Source: Bacillus cereus G9842
Lineage (GTDB): Bacteria; Bacillota; Bacilli; Bacillales; Bacillaceae_G
Direction: 5' to 3'
NCBI RefSeq assembly: GCF_000021305.1
Contig: NC_011772.1
Coordinates: 5,323,335 to 5,387,334, forward strand
DNA: 64,000 nt
Under the pieces are notes generated by a model. That model made no database searches. It worked only from the letters and a program-made list of their open reading frames with translations, and was not told the DNA's origin. Below, piece by piece: positions 8,886-17,467 of the stretch (positions within the stretch are counted from its first letter, which is position 1; every line of letters begins with the position of its first letter). Both the position numbers and the translations under genes were made by a program.

Positions 8886-9773
8886 TTACTTCATTGTATT
8901 TATATAATGTTTTAAAACATTTTTTATTTCTATTTTCAGCTCTCGGAACAAAAATCCAAATTCACGAGCCTTTCCATTATGTAACGTACAGTTAGTTACC
9001 TCATTATAAGGAGCTATATTTTCCCCAGCTTCCTGGATAAGTGCTTTTATTCCCGTCTTCTCTTCTATGAAATGAATAATTTCTTCCGTAGAAACTGCCC
9101 CGTTACTACAGGCGTTAATTGGTCCTTTCACATTTTCCATTCCGCACCAAGCTAGAAACTCTCCTGCCTCTTTTTCATGTATAAATGACAAATTTCCATC
9201 TACATGATCCACAACGATAGGGTTTTGGTTCACAACACATTCAACGTAAAATTGTAACCTTTTCGTATAATCATTTTCTCCAATAACAACTGGAAAACGC
9301 ACTGCAACGACTGGGAATGTTGCATATTGAAATAAAACCGCTTCGGCTAATCGCTTTCCTTCACTATAATTAAAATCATTCCTATCTCCATATGTAATTG
9401 CATATTCGTATGGATTAAAGTCCTCTTCTAACAAGCTTAATGCAGGTTCATAGACAGCCATTGAAGATGTCATAATATACTTCTTCGTTTTTCCTTTCAA
9501 AACTTCACATACCATTTTCGCTGCATTTGAACTATAGCATAAATTATCGTATACAATATCATAACTTTTTCCTTCTAGACGCTCTTCTAGTAGTTTTCCA
9601 TCTTCTCTATCGACAATTATTCTTTTTACTGCGTTACCAAAAGAATCTTCAGTAACTCCCCTCGTGGCAATTGTTACATCGTGTCCAGCTTGCAAAAGGT
9701 ACTCTACTAAATGTTTACCAAAAAATCTTGTTCCTCCTAGCACCAACACTTTCTTCAATTTCATCATCCCCAT
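8886..9773 (-). CDS. NAD-dependent epimerase/dehydratase family protein (extended SDR)
   Basis: The 295-residue protein begins with a Rossmann nucleotide-binding motif (VLVLGGTRFFGKHL) and has a conserved Tyr-Lys pair region (NYSEGKRLAEA). It is therefore an extended short-chain dehydrogenase-like enzyme, probably acting on a nucleotide sugar or serving as an isoflavone-reductase-like oxidoreductase. The substrate is unknown. Three nearby ATG codons (9773, 9767, 9764) are possible starts and none has a clear ribosome site, so the N-terminus may be three residues shorter. It is a single gene between convergent sod and upstream amiS/ureI. Confidence 0.8.
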   Translation of the reverse strand: MGMMKLKKVLVLGGTRFFGKHLVEYLLQAGHDVTIATRGVTEDSFGNAVKRIIVDREDGKLLEERLEGKSYDIVYDNLCYSSNAAKMVCEVLKGKTKKYIMTSSMAVYEPALSLLEEDFNPYEYAITYGDRNDFNYSEGKRLAEAVLFQYATFPVVAVRFPVVIGENDYTKRLQFYVECVVNQNPIVVDHVDGNLSFIHEKEAGEFLAWCGMENVKGPINACSNGAVSTEEIIHFIEEKTGIKALIQEAGENIAPYNEVTNCTLHNGKAREFGFLFRELKIEIKNVLKHYINTMK

Positions 9774-9823
9774 TTTTGCAATTTATAAAATACTACTTCT
9801 TTTATTATAAAAGGCTACTATAA

Positions 9824-9861
9824 AAAAAAGCATGAAATCAGTTTAACGATTCCATGCTTTT
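9824..9861 (-). terminator. Terminator of the AmiS/UreI gene
   Basis: The minus-strand RNA forms a 14-bp stem with one G-U pair (aaaagcatg.../...catgctttt) followed by a run of T. Confidence 0.75.
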
Positions 9862-9875
9862 ATGCAGATAATATA

Positions 9876-10466
9876 TTAACGGACTCTATATTTAAAAATA
9901 CAATAACAAAAGTACAAAATAGAAATTACTGATACATAAACCCATAGTTCATATACAAATCCCTCTCCCCACACTCCCATAAAATAAAATAGTGAAGGTA
10001 AAGTCAATGTTACCCATGATTGTACGAAGGCGATTCGTCCGAGATATTGATTAATATTCTTTTTTTGTGTATTTAGCACAAAGAATAAGTACCAAAGTAA
10101 TGCCCACATAAACCATGTTAACGCATTAACAACATCATGAAATTGAACAAATGAAACAACCATATAGAATAAGGCTATAATTGCTACCCAAATACAAAAC
10201 CATCCTAGACCACTACTATCCATTCCCTTTATAAAAGTAACACCTACATATAAATAGGTTAATCCAAATAAGAAAGTAGCCGCATATGAATACACTGTCC
10301 AATTGCTTTGGTCAGAAATCATGATCAAATAAAACGGAATAATAATTTGTAGTGCACCCACAAATAAATTAAAAACACCCGCACTTTTCATCTCTGCTTT
10401 CCCTAATATAACAAGACTATTTAAAAATAAAGCTGCCCCTGAAAGTAATAATCCTACATAACCCAT
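9876..10466 (-). CDS. AmiS/UreI family small-amide or urea channel
   Basis: The 196-residue protein has six or seven hydrophobic helices and matches the AmiS/UreI family at its start (MGYVGLLLSGAALFLNSL) and in LGLTYLYVG-like and WCIWVAIIA-like stretches. Members are short-chain amide channels or proton-gated urea channels in the cytoplasmic membrane. No urease or amidase gene is near it, so its substrate here is open. The ribosome site is weak. A 25-bp inverted repeat lies immediately upstream (10475-10499), which may act in regulation. Confidence 0.85.
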   Translation of the reverse strand: MGYVGLLLSGAALFLNSLVILGKAEMKSAGVFNLFVGALQIIIPFYLIMISDQSNWTVYSYAATFLFGLTYLYVGVTFIKGMDSSGLGWFCIWVAIIALFYMVVSFVQFHDVVNALTWFMWALLWYLFFVLNTQKKNINQYLGRIAFVQSWVTLTLPSLFYFMGVWGEGFVYELWVYVSVISILYFCYCIFKYRVR

Positions 10467-10474
10467 ATATACTC

Positions 10475-10499
10475 GTGTGAAAATCTTTACCTTTCACAC
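10475..10499. repeat. Inverted repeat in the leader of the AmiS/UreI gene
   Basis: Arms GTGTGAAA and TTTCACAC are separated by 9 nt and centred about 20 bp upstream of the start codon. It could be an operator or a translational hairpin, since it covers the place where a ribosome site would be expected. Confidence 0.5.
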
Positions 10500-10556
10500 T
10501 TTTAACCTCCCCACACTATAAAGTGATACTTATATTATTTTTCTTCCCATTTAAAA

Positions 10557-10739
10557 CTACATACATAATTTTTCATCTGTATAAGTCAGACCTCCTACCT
10601 TAAAAAGGAGCGAACTTAAAACGCTTTCAATAATAAATAATCCTATCAAAACATGAACTAGGATTCCTTGATTATAAACGGACTCTAGCGATGATACAAG
10701 TGTTGGAATACATTTCAATAATACGCTTTCAATTTCCAT
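10557..10739 (-). CDS. Possible small single-helix membrane protein, unrecognised
   Basis: A 60-codon frame encodes a peptide with one likely membrane helix (GILVHVLIGLFIIESVLSSLLF). I do not recognise it. No good ribosome site precedes the ATG at 10739: the nearest GAGGAA is over 20 bp upstream. It is divergent from the next gene. It may be a real small gene, a decayed gene or chance. Confidence 0.3.
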   Translation of the reverse strand: MEIESVLLKCIPTLVSSLESVYNQGILVHVLIGLFIIESVLSSLLFKVGGLTYTDEKLCM

Positions 10740-10837
10740 AAAAAATGAATAAAATAATACATTCCTCTATCTCATTCTACTACCTTCTAGCATAAGATAT
10801 TGTAAAATCCTATCATTTTAAGAAAGGTTTGATATTT

Positions 10838-11239
10838 ATGCCTCTTCATTATCCAAATCATTCTGTTTTTCACTCTACAGGTGTATTAACAAGAGAACCT
10901 GCAACTATTTCAGCGGTCATAAACATTGTAAATTTAGATGCATATTACGCTCACTATGTAAATATAGAAGTGTGGGATTGGTCTAATTATTCTAATCCTG
11001 TAAAGTTACCTGTATTAATTGGTGAAAATGCAGAAGTAGAATTCCCATATGTTTTACAAGGCAATCATCTCGCAGTCTTTTATGCTAATTTAGATGAAAC
11101 TATTGATTTGTATGAAATACGTATTTCTTATCCCGCTCACTCCAATATTATTGCAAATTGTTTCGGACGAAGTCTCCCACCATATACAAGTCAAGAGGGA
11201 AACACAGTATATCACAAACAACTTGTTCGAATTCATTAA
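10838..11239 (+). CDS. Unrecognised 133-residue protein, beta-rich
   Basis: The protein has no signal peptide or membrane helix and alternates polar and hydrophobic residues in the manner of a beta-sandwich (HYVNIEVWDW, HLAVFYANLDE, YEIRISYPA). I do not recognise a family. The ATG at 10838 has AGAAAGG ten bases upstream; a TTG at 10829 is a weaker alternative. A CATAagaTA sequence at 10791-10799 resembles a SigK -10 element, so sporulation expression is possible but speculative. It is followed by a large hairpin. Confidence 0.7.
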   Translation: MPLHYPNHSVFHSTGVLTREPATISAVINIVNLDAYYAHYVNIEVWDWSNYSNPVKLPVLIGENAEVEFPYVLQGNHLAVFYANLDETIDLYEIRISYPAHSNIIANCFGRSLPPYTSQEGNTVYHKQLVRIH

Positions 11240-11264
11240 TTCCTCCTATTATGTAATAGGTGGT

Positions 11265-11309
11265 GGTCCGTAATACATTCTTTCTTATGAGAAAATTGTA
11301 TTACGGACC
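11265..11309. terminator. Large hairpin after the 133-residue protein gene
   Basis: Perfect 13-bp arms (ggtccgtaataca / tgtattacggacc) with inner pairing (ttct/agaa) follow the stop codon by about 25 bp. A smaller hairpin (cctatta/taatagg, 11245-11260) lies just before it. There is no long T-run, so termination is likely but not certain. Confidence 0.5.
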
Positions 11310-11355
11310 TAAAACGCGATAGTAACCCTTAACAGTTTTTGATTGTTTCAAATCC

Positions 11356-11505
11356 TCAATTTTGTATAAGGAATAGGCTTGAATCAAAACCTTTAATTTC
11401 TTTTAATAAATTTACATATGCTCGCTGAAATTGCTCTTGTGTTGCTGGCTGATCATAAAATAAAACTTTAATCAGTTGGGGTTTTACAGGCAGTTGATCC
11501 CTCAT
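11356..11505 (-). CDS. Small hypothetical protein, 49 residues
   Basis: An ATG at 11505 is preceded by GGAAAGGAT at proper spacing and opens a 49-codon frame ending in TGA. The peptide starts MRDQLPVKPQLIKVLFYDQP and is soluble with a mixed helix/strand character. I do not recognise it. Support is the ribosome site and the absence of another gene in the interval. It has no operon partner. Confidence 0.5.
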   Translation of the reverse strand: MRDQLPVKPQLIKVLFYDQPATQEQFQRAYVNLLKEIKGFDSSLFLIQN

Positions 11506-11760
11506 CTATATCCTTTCCGATAATTTTCCTTATTTATAACAATACCTTTGTAGCACTTTTCAATCTTTATTCACTTACTACTAGGCTATATTAAATACAC
11601 TTTCGTTCTAAGACGAGAAATAGAGCGCATACTTAATAATCAATACCTTTACTAATATTGAAAGTATCGATTCCTACACGTGTTGCCAGTCAAATATTCC
11701 TATAAAACAGGGAACGTTCTTTTCTAGGTTAGGTAATAAACTTAATAAAAAATGAATATA

Positions 11761-11798
11761 AAAAATGACCTCTTGCTTTTAAGCAAAGGTCATTTTTT
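11761..11798 (-). terminator. galE terminator
   Basis: Hairpin aaaaatgacct...aggtcattttt with an inner stem (ttgctt/aagcaa) lies 10 bp past the galE stop, with T-runs on the minus strand. Confidence 0.85.
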
Positions 11799-11807
11799 TA
11801 TTCATCA

Positions 11808-12824
11808 TTAAACTTCTAAATAGCCATTTTTATTATTTGATTGCCATTTCCAAGAATCTGCACACATCTCTTCTAATCCGCGTGTTGCCTCCCAGCCTAA
11901 TTCACGCTTTGCTTTCGATGCATCAGCAAAACATACTGCCACATCACCTGGGCGACGCTCTGTGATTTTATAAGGAACTTTCTTGCCCGAAACTTTTTCA
12001 AATGCTTCAACCATCTCTAGTACACTATAGCCCATGCCTGTGCCCAGGTTATAAGCATCTACTCCTGTTGTACTCATTACTTTCTCAAGCGCCTTTACGT
12101 GACCATTTGCTAAGTCCACAACATGGATGTAATCACGGACTCCTGTTCCATCTTTCGTTGGATAGTCATTTCCGAATACACTTAATTCTTTTAACTTACC
12201 TACTGCTACTTGCGTTACATATGGCATTAAGTTATTTGGGATTCCATTTGGATCTTCTCCGATACGCCCACTTTCGTGTGCACCAAATGGATTGAAATAG
12301 CGAAGTAATGCGATACCCCATTCTGCATCTGCAAATGCTACATCACGCATAATTTGCTCAATCATTAATTTCGTTTGACCATATGGATTTGTTGCACTTA
12401 ATGGAAACTCCTCCGTAATCGGTGACGTTTCCGGGATACCATATACAGTTGCAGATGAACTAAAGATCATCTTCTTTACATTATGTTTCTGCATTACTTC
12501 ACATAGCACTAACGTGCTTGTAATGTTGTTATGATAATATGTTAATGGAATCGCTACTGACTCCCCTACAGCTTTAAATCCTGCAAAGTGAATAACTGCT
12601 TCAATTACATTTTCTTCAAAAATTGCGTCAAGCGCTTCGCGATTTAAAACATCTTCTTTATAAAACTTAAATTGTTTTCCTGTTATTTCTTTCACTCGAT
12701 TTATGGATTCTACCGAGCTATTCGAAAGATTATCCACTACTATAACTTCGTAACCGCTATTTAGTAATTCTACACATGTATGACTACCAATATATCCTGC
12801 TCCACCTGTTACAAGTATTGCCAT
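11808..12824 (-). CDS. galE: UDP-glucose 4-epimerase
   Basis: The 338-residue protein has the NAD-binding motif [10 protein letters not shown] at residues 7-16, the catalytic Ser in FSSSATVYG and the YxxxK pair in NPYGQTK. It interconverts UDP-glucose and UDP-galactose for polysaccharide synthesis and galactose use. The open frame runs 17 codons upstream, but ATG 12824 (MAILVTGG) has a GGAGGACT ribosome site and gives the family length. It is monocistronic with its own terminator. Confidence 0.95.
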   Translation of the reverse strand: MAILVTGGAGYIGSHTCVELLNSGYEVIVVDNLSNSSVESINRVKEITGKQFKFYKEDVLNREALDAIFEENVIEAVIHFAGFKAVGESVAIPLTYYHNNITSTLVLCEVMQKHNVKKMIFSSSATVYGIPETSPITEEFPLSATNPYGQTKLMIEQIMRDVAFADAEWGIALLRYFNPFGAHESGRIGEDPNGIPNNLMPYVTQVAVGKLKELSVFGNDYPTKDGTGVRDYIHVVDLANGHVKALEKVMSTTGVDAYNLGTGMGYSVLEMVEAFEKVSGKKVPYKITERRPGDVAVCFADASKAKRELGWEATRGLEEMCADSWKWQSNNKNGYLEV

Positions 12825-12967
12825 AATTATAGTCCTCCATATTTCATTCATTATAAACTTCTCAAAGTATATCACATATTTCTTATCCTATGTTTAACAT
12901 GCGAACACAGAAACTTACATTTTATCCCATAATAATTTTATAACATATACGATTCTAATCAGGTAAT

Positions 12968-13009
12968 AAAAAAAACGCCACATAATAAAAATTATGTGGC
13001 GTTTTTTTT
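12968..13009 (-). terminator. Terminator of the hemolysin III gene
   Basis: Inverted repeat aaaaaaacgccacataat / attatgtggcgttttttt lies at the 3' end of the gene, with T-runs on both strands. Confidence 0.85.
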
Positions 13010-13010
13010 A

Positions 13011-13658
13011 TTAAATTACGTAACAATATACACTTAGAAAATGCGCAAGACTACCTAATAATACAAAAACATGAAAAATTTCATGATGTCCCATATATTT
13101 AAACTCTAGCCATTTTGGCTTTGTGCCATAAATAAATCCACCAATTGTATAAAAAATGCCCCCAAGTACTAAGAAAACAATACCTCCTGTACTTAAATTC
13201 TCAGCTAACGGTGCAAAGAACAAAACAATTAACCAACCCATCGTAATATAAATTGCTGTCGATAACCATCTTGGACAATTAAACCAAAACATTTTAAACA
13301 CAATACCACAAATCGCAGTTGCATAGACTAAACAAAATAATAGCAAACCACTTGCTGAATTTAATGTAATTAAGCAAAAGGGTGCATATGTACCTGCAAT
13401 TAATATAAAAATCATAGAATGATCTAGCTTCCTAAAGAAGTAAATAACACGTTCATTGGCCACAACACTATGATACACAGCTGACGCCGCATAAAGGACC
13501 ATCATTCCAATACCAAACAAAATAACAGCTGTAATTGCAGCAAATGATGGCATCTTAATAGAAACTTTCACAAGCATAGCTAATAAGGCAATAAATGATA
13601 AGATCGCTCCACCTAAGTGAGTAAATGCGTTAACTGGTTCCCTTACATAAGTATTCAT
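13011..13658 (-). CDS. Hemolysin III family (PAQR/YqfA-like) membrane protein
   Basis: The 215-residue protein has seven likely membrane helices and the conserved PAQR/HlyIII pattern: N-terminal NAFTHLGG, SAVYHS, RKLDHSMIFILIAGTY and C-terminal HHEIFHVFVLLGSLAHF. The His and Asp/Ser residues bind a metal in this family and suggest hydrolase activity. B. cereus hemolysin III was described as a pore-forming protein; the physiological role is uncertain. ATG 13658 has GAGGGGTG at correct spacing. The gene stands alone. Confidence 0.9.
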   Translation of the reverse strand: MNTYVREPVNAFTHLGGAILSFIALLAMLVKVSIKMPSFAAITAVILFGIGMMVLYAASAVYHSVVANERVIYFFRKLDHSMIFILIAGTYAPFCLITLNSASGLLLFCLVYATAICGIVFKMFWFNCPRWLSTAIYITMGWLIVLFFAPLAENLSTGGIVFLVLGGIFYTIGGFIYGTKPKWLEFKYMGHHEIFHVFVLLGSLAHFLSVYCYVI

Positions 13659-13822
13659 AATAACACCCCTCATATAATTACATATAGTTTTGATAACTAC
13701 ATGTAATTATATACACATTTCTTTTTAAGGTCAACATTTACAATTCATTCGTTTCGTAATACCATATTTAAAGATATATTAAACATTAAGTTCCACTAAG
13801 TTATAAAAGTGAGGGATTCTAC

Positions 13823-14383
13823 GTGGAAAATATAAATGAATTACTTGAGACATTACATTTAGAAAAAAATATTAAACTTGAGGATATTCCAAATGTTGAC
13901 TTATATGTAGACCAAGTTGTCCAACTATTTGAGAATACTTATGCAGATACAACGAGAACTGATGATGAAAAAGTATTAACAAAAACGATGATTAATAATT
14001 ACGCAAAAGGGAAACTATTCATCCCTATCAAAAATAAAAAGTATTCAAAAGAGCATATGATTTTAATTAGCCTGATTTACCAATTAAAGGGAGCTCTCTC
14101 CATTAACGACATAAAAAGTTCATTAGAAAATATAAATGACTCCTTATTAAACGATGATTCATTTGAATTAAATGCGTTATATAAAAATTATCTTGCTCTT
14201 ACTGCAAGCAATGTCGAAAACTTTAAACAAGACGTAAATAAACGTGTTACAGAAGTAAATAAGATTTCTTCCTTAGAAGGTACAAAGCTAGAAAAATTTC
14301 TACTATTAACATCCTTCGTGACTATGAGTAATATGTATAGACGTTTAGCAGAGCAACTAGTTGATGATTTGAAAAAATCATAA
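13823..14383 (+). CDS. DUF1836 domain protein
   Basis: The 186-residue soluble protein starts with GTG at 13823 after a GAGGG site. It resembles DUF1836 proteins, with an N-terminal MerR-like helix-turn-helix region including YWTK-like positions (here YAKGKLFIPIKNKKYSKEHM). A role in transcription control is possible but unproven. It is convergent with dbpA and shares a bidirectional terminator with it. Confidence 0.75.
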   Translation: MENINELLETLHLEKNIKLEDIPNVDLYVDQVVQLFENTYADTTRTDDEKVLTKTMINNYAKGKLFIPIKNKKYSKEHMILISLIYQLKGALSINDIKSSLENINDSLLNDDSFELNALYKNYLALTASNVENFKQDVNKRVTEVNKISSLEGTKLEKFLLLTSFVTMSNMYRRLAEQLVDDLKKS

Positions 14384-14425
14384 ATAAAAAACTATCCACC
14401 TATTAAAGTGGATAGTTTTTTATTT
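14382..14425. terminator. Bidirectional terminator between DUF1836 gene and dbpA
   Basis: Perfect arms aaataaaaaactatccac / gtggatagttttttattt with an 8-nt loop lie between convergent stop codons. Confidence 0.9.
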
Positions 14426-15869
14426 ACTTAATTGCCTCATGAACTTTTAATTGTTTCCCTTTAATCGTTGTAGTCTTCATGACTTTCAAGACAAGTGGTC
14501 CTTTTCCATTTAATATTTCAACGTAAGAAACGTTATCTTGTATCGTAATAATGCCTATATCTTCTGCTGTAACACCTTTAATTTTAGCAATTGTACCGAC
14601 GAAATCTACCGCTCTAATTTTCTTTTTCTTCCCGCCATTAAAGTACAGCTTCATAATGCCTTTGTTTATGTCCGCATTTTTATCTTTCTTAATAATTGGT
14701 TTAGCATGTATCTTTTCTTCAAATGCAGCTTTCTCTTTCATAACTTCTTCTTTTGAAGGTCCAATTGCCTTTGGAATTTCAAAACCAATATAATCCTCAA
14801 TCTCTTCTAAAAATCTATTTTCATATGGTGTTATAAATGTAATAGCTTTTCCACTATTTCCAGCTCGTCCCGTTCTTCCAGTACGATGTACATAGCTTTC
14901 TTTTTCAAGTGGAATATCATAATTAATAACATGTGTAATATTATCAATATCAATTCCTCTCGCAGCTACGTCTGTTGCTACTAAATAACGGAATTTTCCT
15001 TTTCTAAAATCATCCATGACTTCAAAACGATCTTCTTGTACCATACCACCATGTATTTTGTCACAAGGATAATTAGCTCGTTTTAGCTGTCTATATACAT
15101 GATCTACATTTTCTTGTGTACGGCAGAAAATAATACAACTATCAGGATTCTCAATCATTGTTACATCTTTAAGTAGTGAAAACTTCTCGTCTTCTATCGC
15201 CTCAAAAAGAGTATGTTCAATTTTATCCGTTGTAATCCCAGCTGCTTTAATTTCAATATGAGTTGGTGAATTCATATATGTACGAGACAATTTTTCAACA
15301 TCTTCTGGAAGTGTTGCTGAAAATAACATTGTCATTCTTTTTGTAGGTAATTCATCAATAATTGCCTCTACTTGATCGATAAAGCCCATATTTAGCATCT
15401 CATCTGCTTCATCAATAACTAAATACTTCAAACACTCTAAAGAAAGGGTACCCTTCTCAATATGATCCAATACACGACCAGGAGTCCCAACTACAATGTG
15501 TGTCTTTTGCTTTAATTCTAATTTTTGACGTGCAAATGGAGATTTCCCATAAACTGCCGCAGCCTTAATCCTTTTGAATCGACCTATATTTGTAATATCT
15601 TCTTTTACCTGCACCGCAAGCTCTCTCGTTGGTGTTAAAACTAATGCTTGTGGTTTATTCTCTTCCCACTCCACCATTTCACAAAGTGGAATACCAAATG
15701 AAGCTGTTTTTCCACTTCCAGTCTGAGACTTCACAACAAGATCCTTCTTTTGTAATGCGACTGGAATAACCTCACCTTGTACTTCTGTTGGATGATCATA
15801 TCCTAACCCAGTAAGTGCCCTTACAATTTCCTTACTTAATTTATAATCAGAAAAACTTTTTTTACTCAT
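14424..15869 (-). CDS. dbpA: ATP-dependent RNA helicase DbpA (YxiN)
   Basis: The 481-residue protein carries all DEAD-box motifs in order: Q motif region, GSGKT (near 53), PTREL, DEAD (near 155), SAT and [10 protein letters not shown] (near 335). A C-terminal RRM-like domain (about 405-481, ending VHEAIK) is characteristic of DbpA/YxiN, which binds hairpin 92 of 23S rRNA and assists 50S subunit assembly. The gene is monocistronic. Assignment is firm from the C-terminal domain. Confidence 0.92.
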   Translation of the reverse strand: MSKKSFSDYKLSKEIVRALTGLGYDHPTEVQGEVIPVALQKKDLVVKSQTGSGKTASFGIPLCEMVEWEENKPQALVLTPTRELAVQVKEDITNIGRFKRIKAAAVYGKSPFARQKLELKQKTHIVVGTPGRVLDHIEKGTLSLECLKYLVIDEADEMLNMGFIDQVEAIIDELPTKRMTMLFSATLPEDVEKLSRTYMNSPTHIEIKAAGITTDKIEHTLFEAIEDEKFSLLKDVTMIENPDSCIIFCRTQENVDHVYRQLKRANYPCDKIHGGMVQEDRFEVMDDFRKGKFRYLVATDVAARGIDIDNITHVINYDIPLEKESYVHRTGRTGRAGNSGKAITFITPYENRFLEEIEDYIGFEIPKAIGPSKEEVMKEKAAFEEKIHAKPIIKKDKNADINKGIMKLYFNGGKKKKIRAVDFVGTIAKIKGVTAEDIGIITIQDNVSYVEILNGKGPLVLKVMKTTTIKGKQLKVHEAIK

Positions 15870-16344
15870 ATATTAACCTCATTTTATTATGTATTATTTT
15901 CTTTTTTATCTTTTGTATACGTTACTATTACCCTACTTATTATACTTGAAACCTTACATAAAAAGGTGGTTCATACCAGATTCCTCTTTTTATATAGAAA
16001 TAAACCTTATCATTTCATATATTGTTCAACTAATTGATAACATCTTTTTCTCGTATTGTTAGCATTGACTCTTTCATGGTATCCTCCATCCCACTCCAAA
16101 AAAATAAAAAGAATACATACAACCTTATATAATTATCTCAATTTTTCAATCTTTACCATAAACGAACAATATAAATAAAAATACATTTTAAATTCGTTTT
16201 TAACGTTATTTTTCAGATGTAACATCTAGTTTTTCAAAAAATGTTAAGAAATCCTTTGACTTCTTAATAAAAATAATGTAAATTATCCTATGGACGAACA
16301 TTTTTGATTAATAAAAATAAAATATTCGTATTTTAGGGGTGTAA
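15870..16344. other. Long intergenic region between dbpA and guaC
   Basis: This 475-bp divergent interval is A/T-rich. I see a 15-codon minus-strand frame (16030-16077) with a good GGAGGATACC site, which may be a remnant: one inserted A in its A-run would extend it. At the right end are the guaC promoter and PurR-like boxes. Confidence 0.5.
16256..16333 (+). promoter_or_regulatory. guaC promoter with a pair of PurR-box-like sequences
   Basis: A -35 box TTGACT (16256-16261) and, 17 nt on, a weak -10 (taaatt, with TG before it) precede two inverted boxes resembling the Bacillus PurBox AWWWCCGAACWWT. Box 1 is atggacgaacatt (16290-16302, plus); box 2 is aaatacgaatatt (16333-16321, minus). The gap is 18 nt, close to the usual 16-17. 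Purine-dependent repression by PurR is the likely meaning. Confidence 0.55.
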
Positions 16345-16347
16345 ATG

Positions 16348-17331
16348 ATGGAAAACGTATTCGACTATGAAGATATTCAATTAATTCCTGCAAAATGTAT
16401 TGTAAATAGCCGCTCTGAATGTGATACAACTGTCACTTTAGGAAAACATAAATTTAAATTACCTGTCGTGCCTGCAAATATGCAAACGATTATTGATGAA
16501 AGAATCGCAACTTATTTAGCTGAAAACAATTACTTCTATATCATGCATCGTTTCCAACCAGAGAAACGAATCTCATTCATTAGAGATATGCAATCACGTG
16601 GATTAATCGCTTCTATCAGCGTTGGTGTAAAAGAGGACGAATATGAATTCGTACAACAATTAGCTGCTGAGCAAATTACACCTGAATATATCACGATTGA
16701 TATCGCACACGGTCATTCTAATGCTGTGATCAACATGATTCAACATATAAAAAAACATTTACCAGAGAGCTTCGTTATCGCTGGAAACGTTGGAACTCCA
16801 GAAGCGGTAAGAGAATTAGAAAATGCTGGTGCTGATGCAACAAAAGTTGGTATTGGACCTGGTAAAGTTTGTATTACTAAAATTAAAACAGGCTTCGGAA
16901 CTGGTGGTTGGCAGCTAGCTGCACTTCGCTGGTGTGCAAAAGCTGCAAGTAAGCCAATTATCGCTGATGGTGGTATTCGTACACACGGCGACGTAGCTAA
17001 ATCTATTCGATTTGGGGCAACTATGGTCATGATCGGTTCTCTATTCGCTGGTCACGAAGAGTCTCCAGGGGAAACAATCGAAAGAGATGGCAAACTTTAT
17101 AAAGAATACTTCGGTTCTGCTTCTGAATTCCAAAAGGGTGAGAAGAAAAACGTTGAAGGTAAGAAAATGTTCGTTGAGCATAAAGGTTCTTTAGAAGATA
17201 CGTTAATCGAAATGGAACAAGATCTTCAATCTTCTATCTCTTACGCTGGCGGAACAAAATTAGATGCTATTCGTACTGTAGATTATGTTGTCGTGAAAAA
17301 CTCGATTTTCAACGGCGATAAAGTATATTAA
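16348..17331 (+). CDS. guaC: GMP reductase
   Basis: The 327-residue protein belongs to the IMPDH/GMPR TIM-barrel family. The short N-terminus without CBS domains and the catalytic loop [15 protein letters not shown] (Cys near 174) identify GMP reductase of the GuaC2 type rather than IMP dehydrogenase. It converts GMP to IMP with NADPH, balancing adenine and guanine nucleotides. Of two adjacent ATGs, the second (16348) has better spacing to AGGGGTG. It is monocistronic, with PurR-like boxes upstream and a terminator directly after. Confidence 0.95.
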   Translation: MENVFDYEDIQLIPAKCIVNSRSECDTTVTLGKHKFKLPVVPANMQTIIDERIATYLAENNYFYIMHRFQPEKRISFIRDMQSRGLIASISVGVKEDEYEFVQQLAAEQITPEYITIDIAHGHSNAVINMIQHIKKHLPESFVIAGNVGTPEAVRELENAGADATKVGIGPGKVCITKIKTGFGTGGWQLAALRWCAKAASKPIIADGGIRTHGDVAKSIRFGATMVMIGSLFAGHEESPGETIERDGKLYKEYFGSASEFQKGEKKNVEGKKMFVEHKGSLEDTLIEMEQDLQSSISYAGGTKLDAIRTVDYVVVKNSIFNGDKVY

Positions 17332-17342
17332 TTCTTAAATTT

Positions 17343-17382
17343 AAAAAGAAGGACAAGCATAAAAGTGCTTGTCCTTCTTTTT
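17343..17382 (+). terminator. guaC terminator
   Basis: Arms aaaaagaaggacaagca / tgcttgtccttcttttt with a short loop lie 12 bp past the stop codon. Confidence 0.9.
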
Positions 17383-17467
17383 AATATATAAAAACATAAA
17401 ATATTTTTATTTTACTGAATTTTCTAGTATCATGTTTTTAAATAGTCTTAATGAGGAGGAGATAGAC

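Larger units (their letters stand above)
11310..11807. other. Gene-poor interval holding one small minus-strand frame
   Basis: About 500 bases separate the 133-residue gene from galE. The only coding candidate I see is the 49-codon frame at 11356-11505. The galE terminator is at 11761-11798, and the rest is A/T-rich without clear signals. Confidence 0.5.

Noticed and set aside
16030..16077. 15-codon frame with a good ribosome site in the dbpA-guaC gap
   Set aside because: Too short to support as a gene; it may be a remnant of a frame broken by a lost A.
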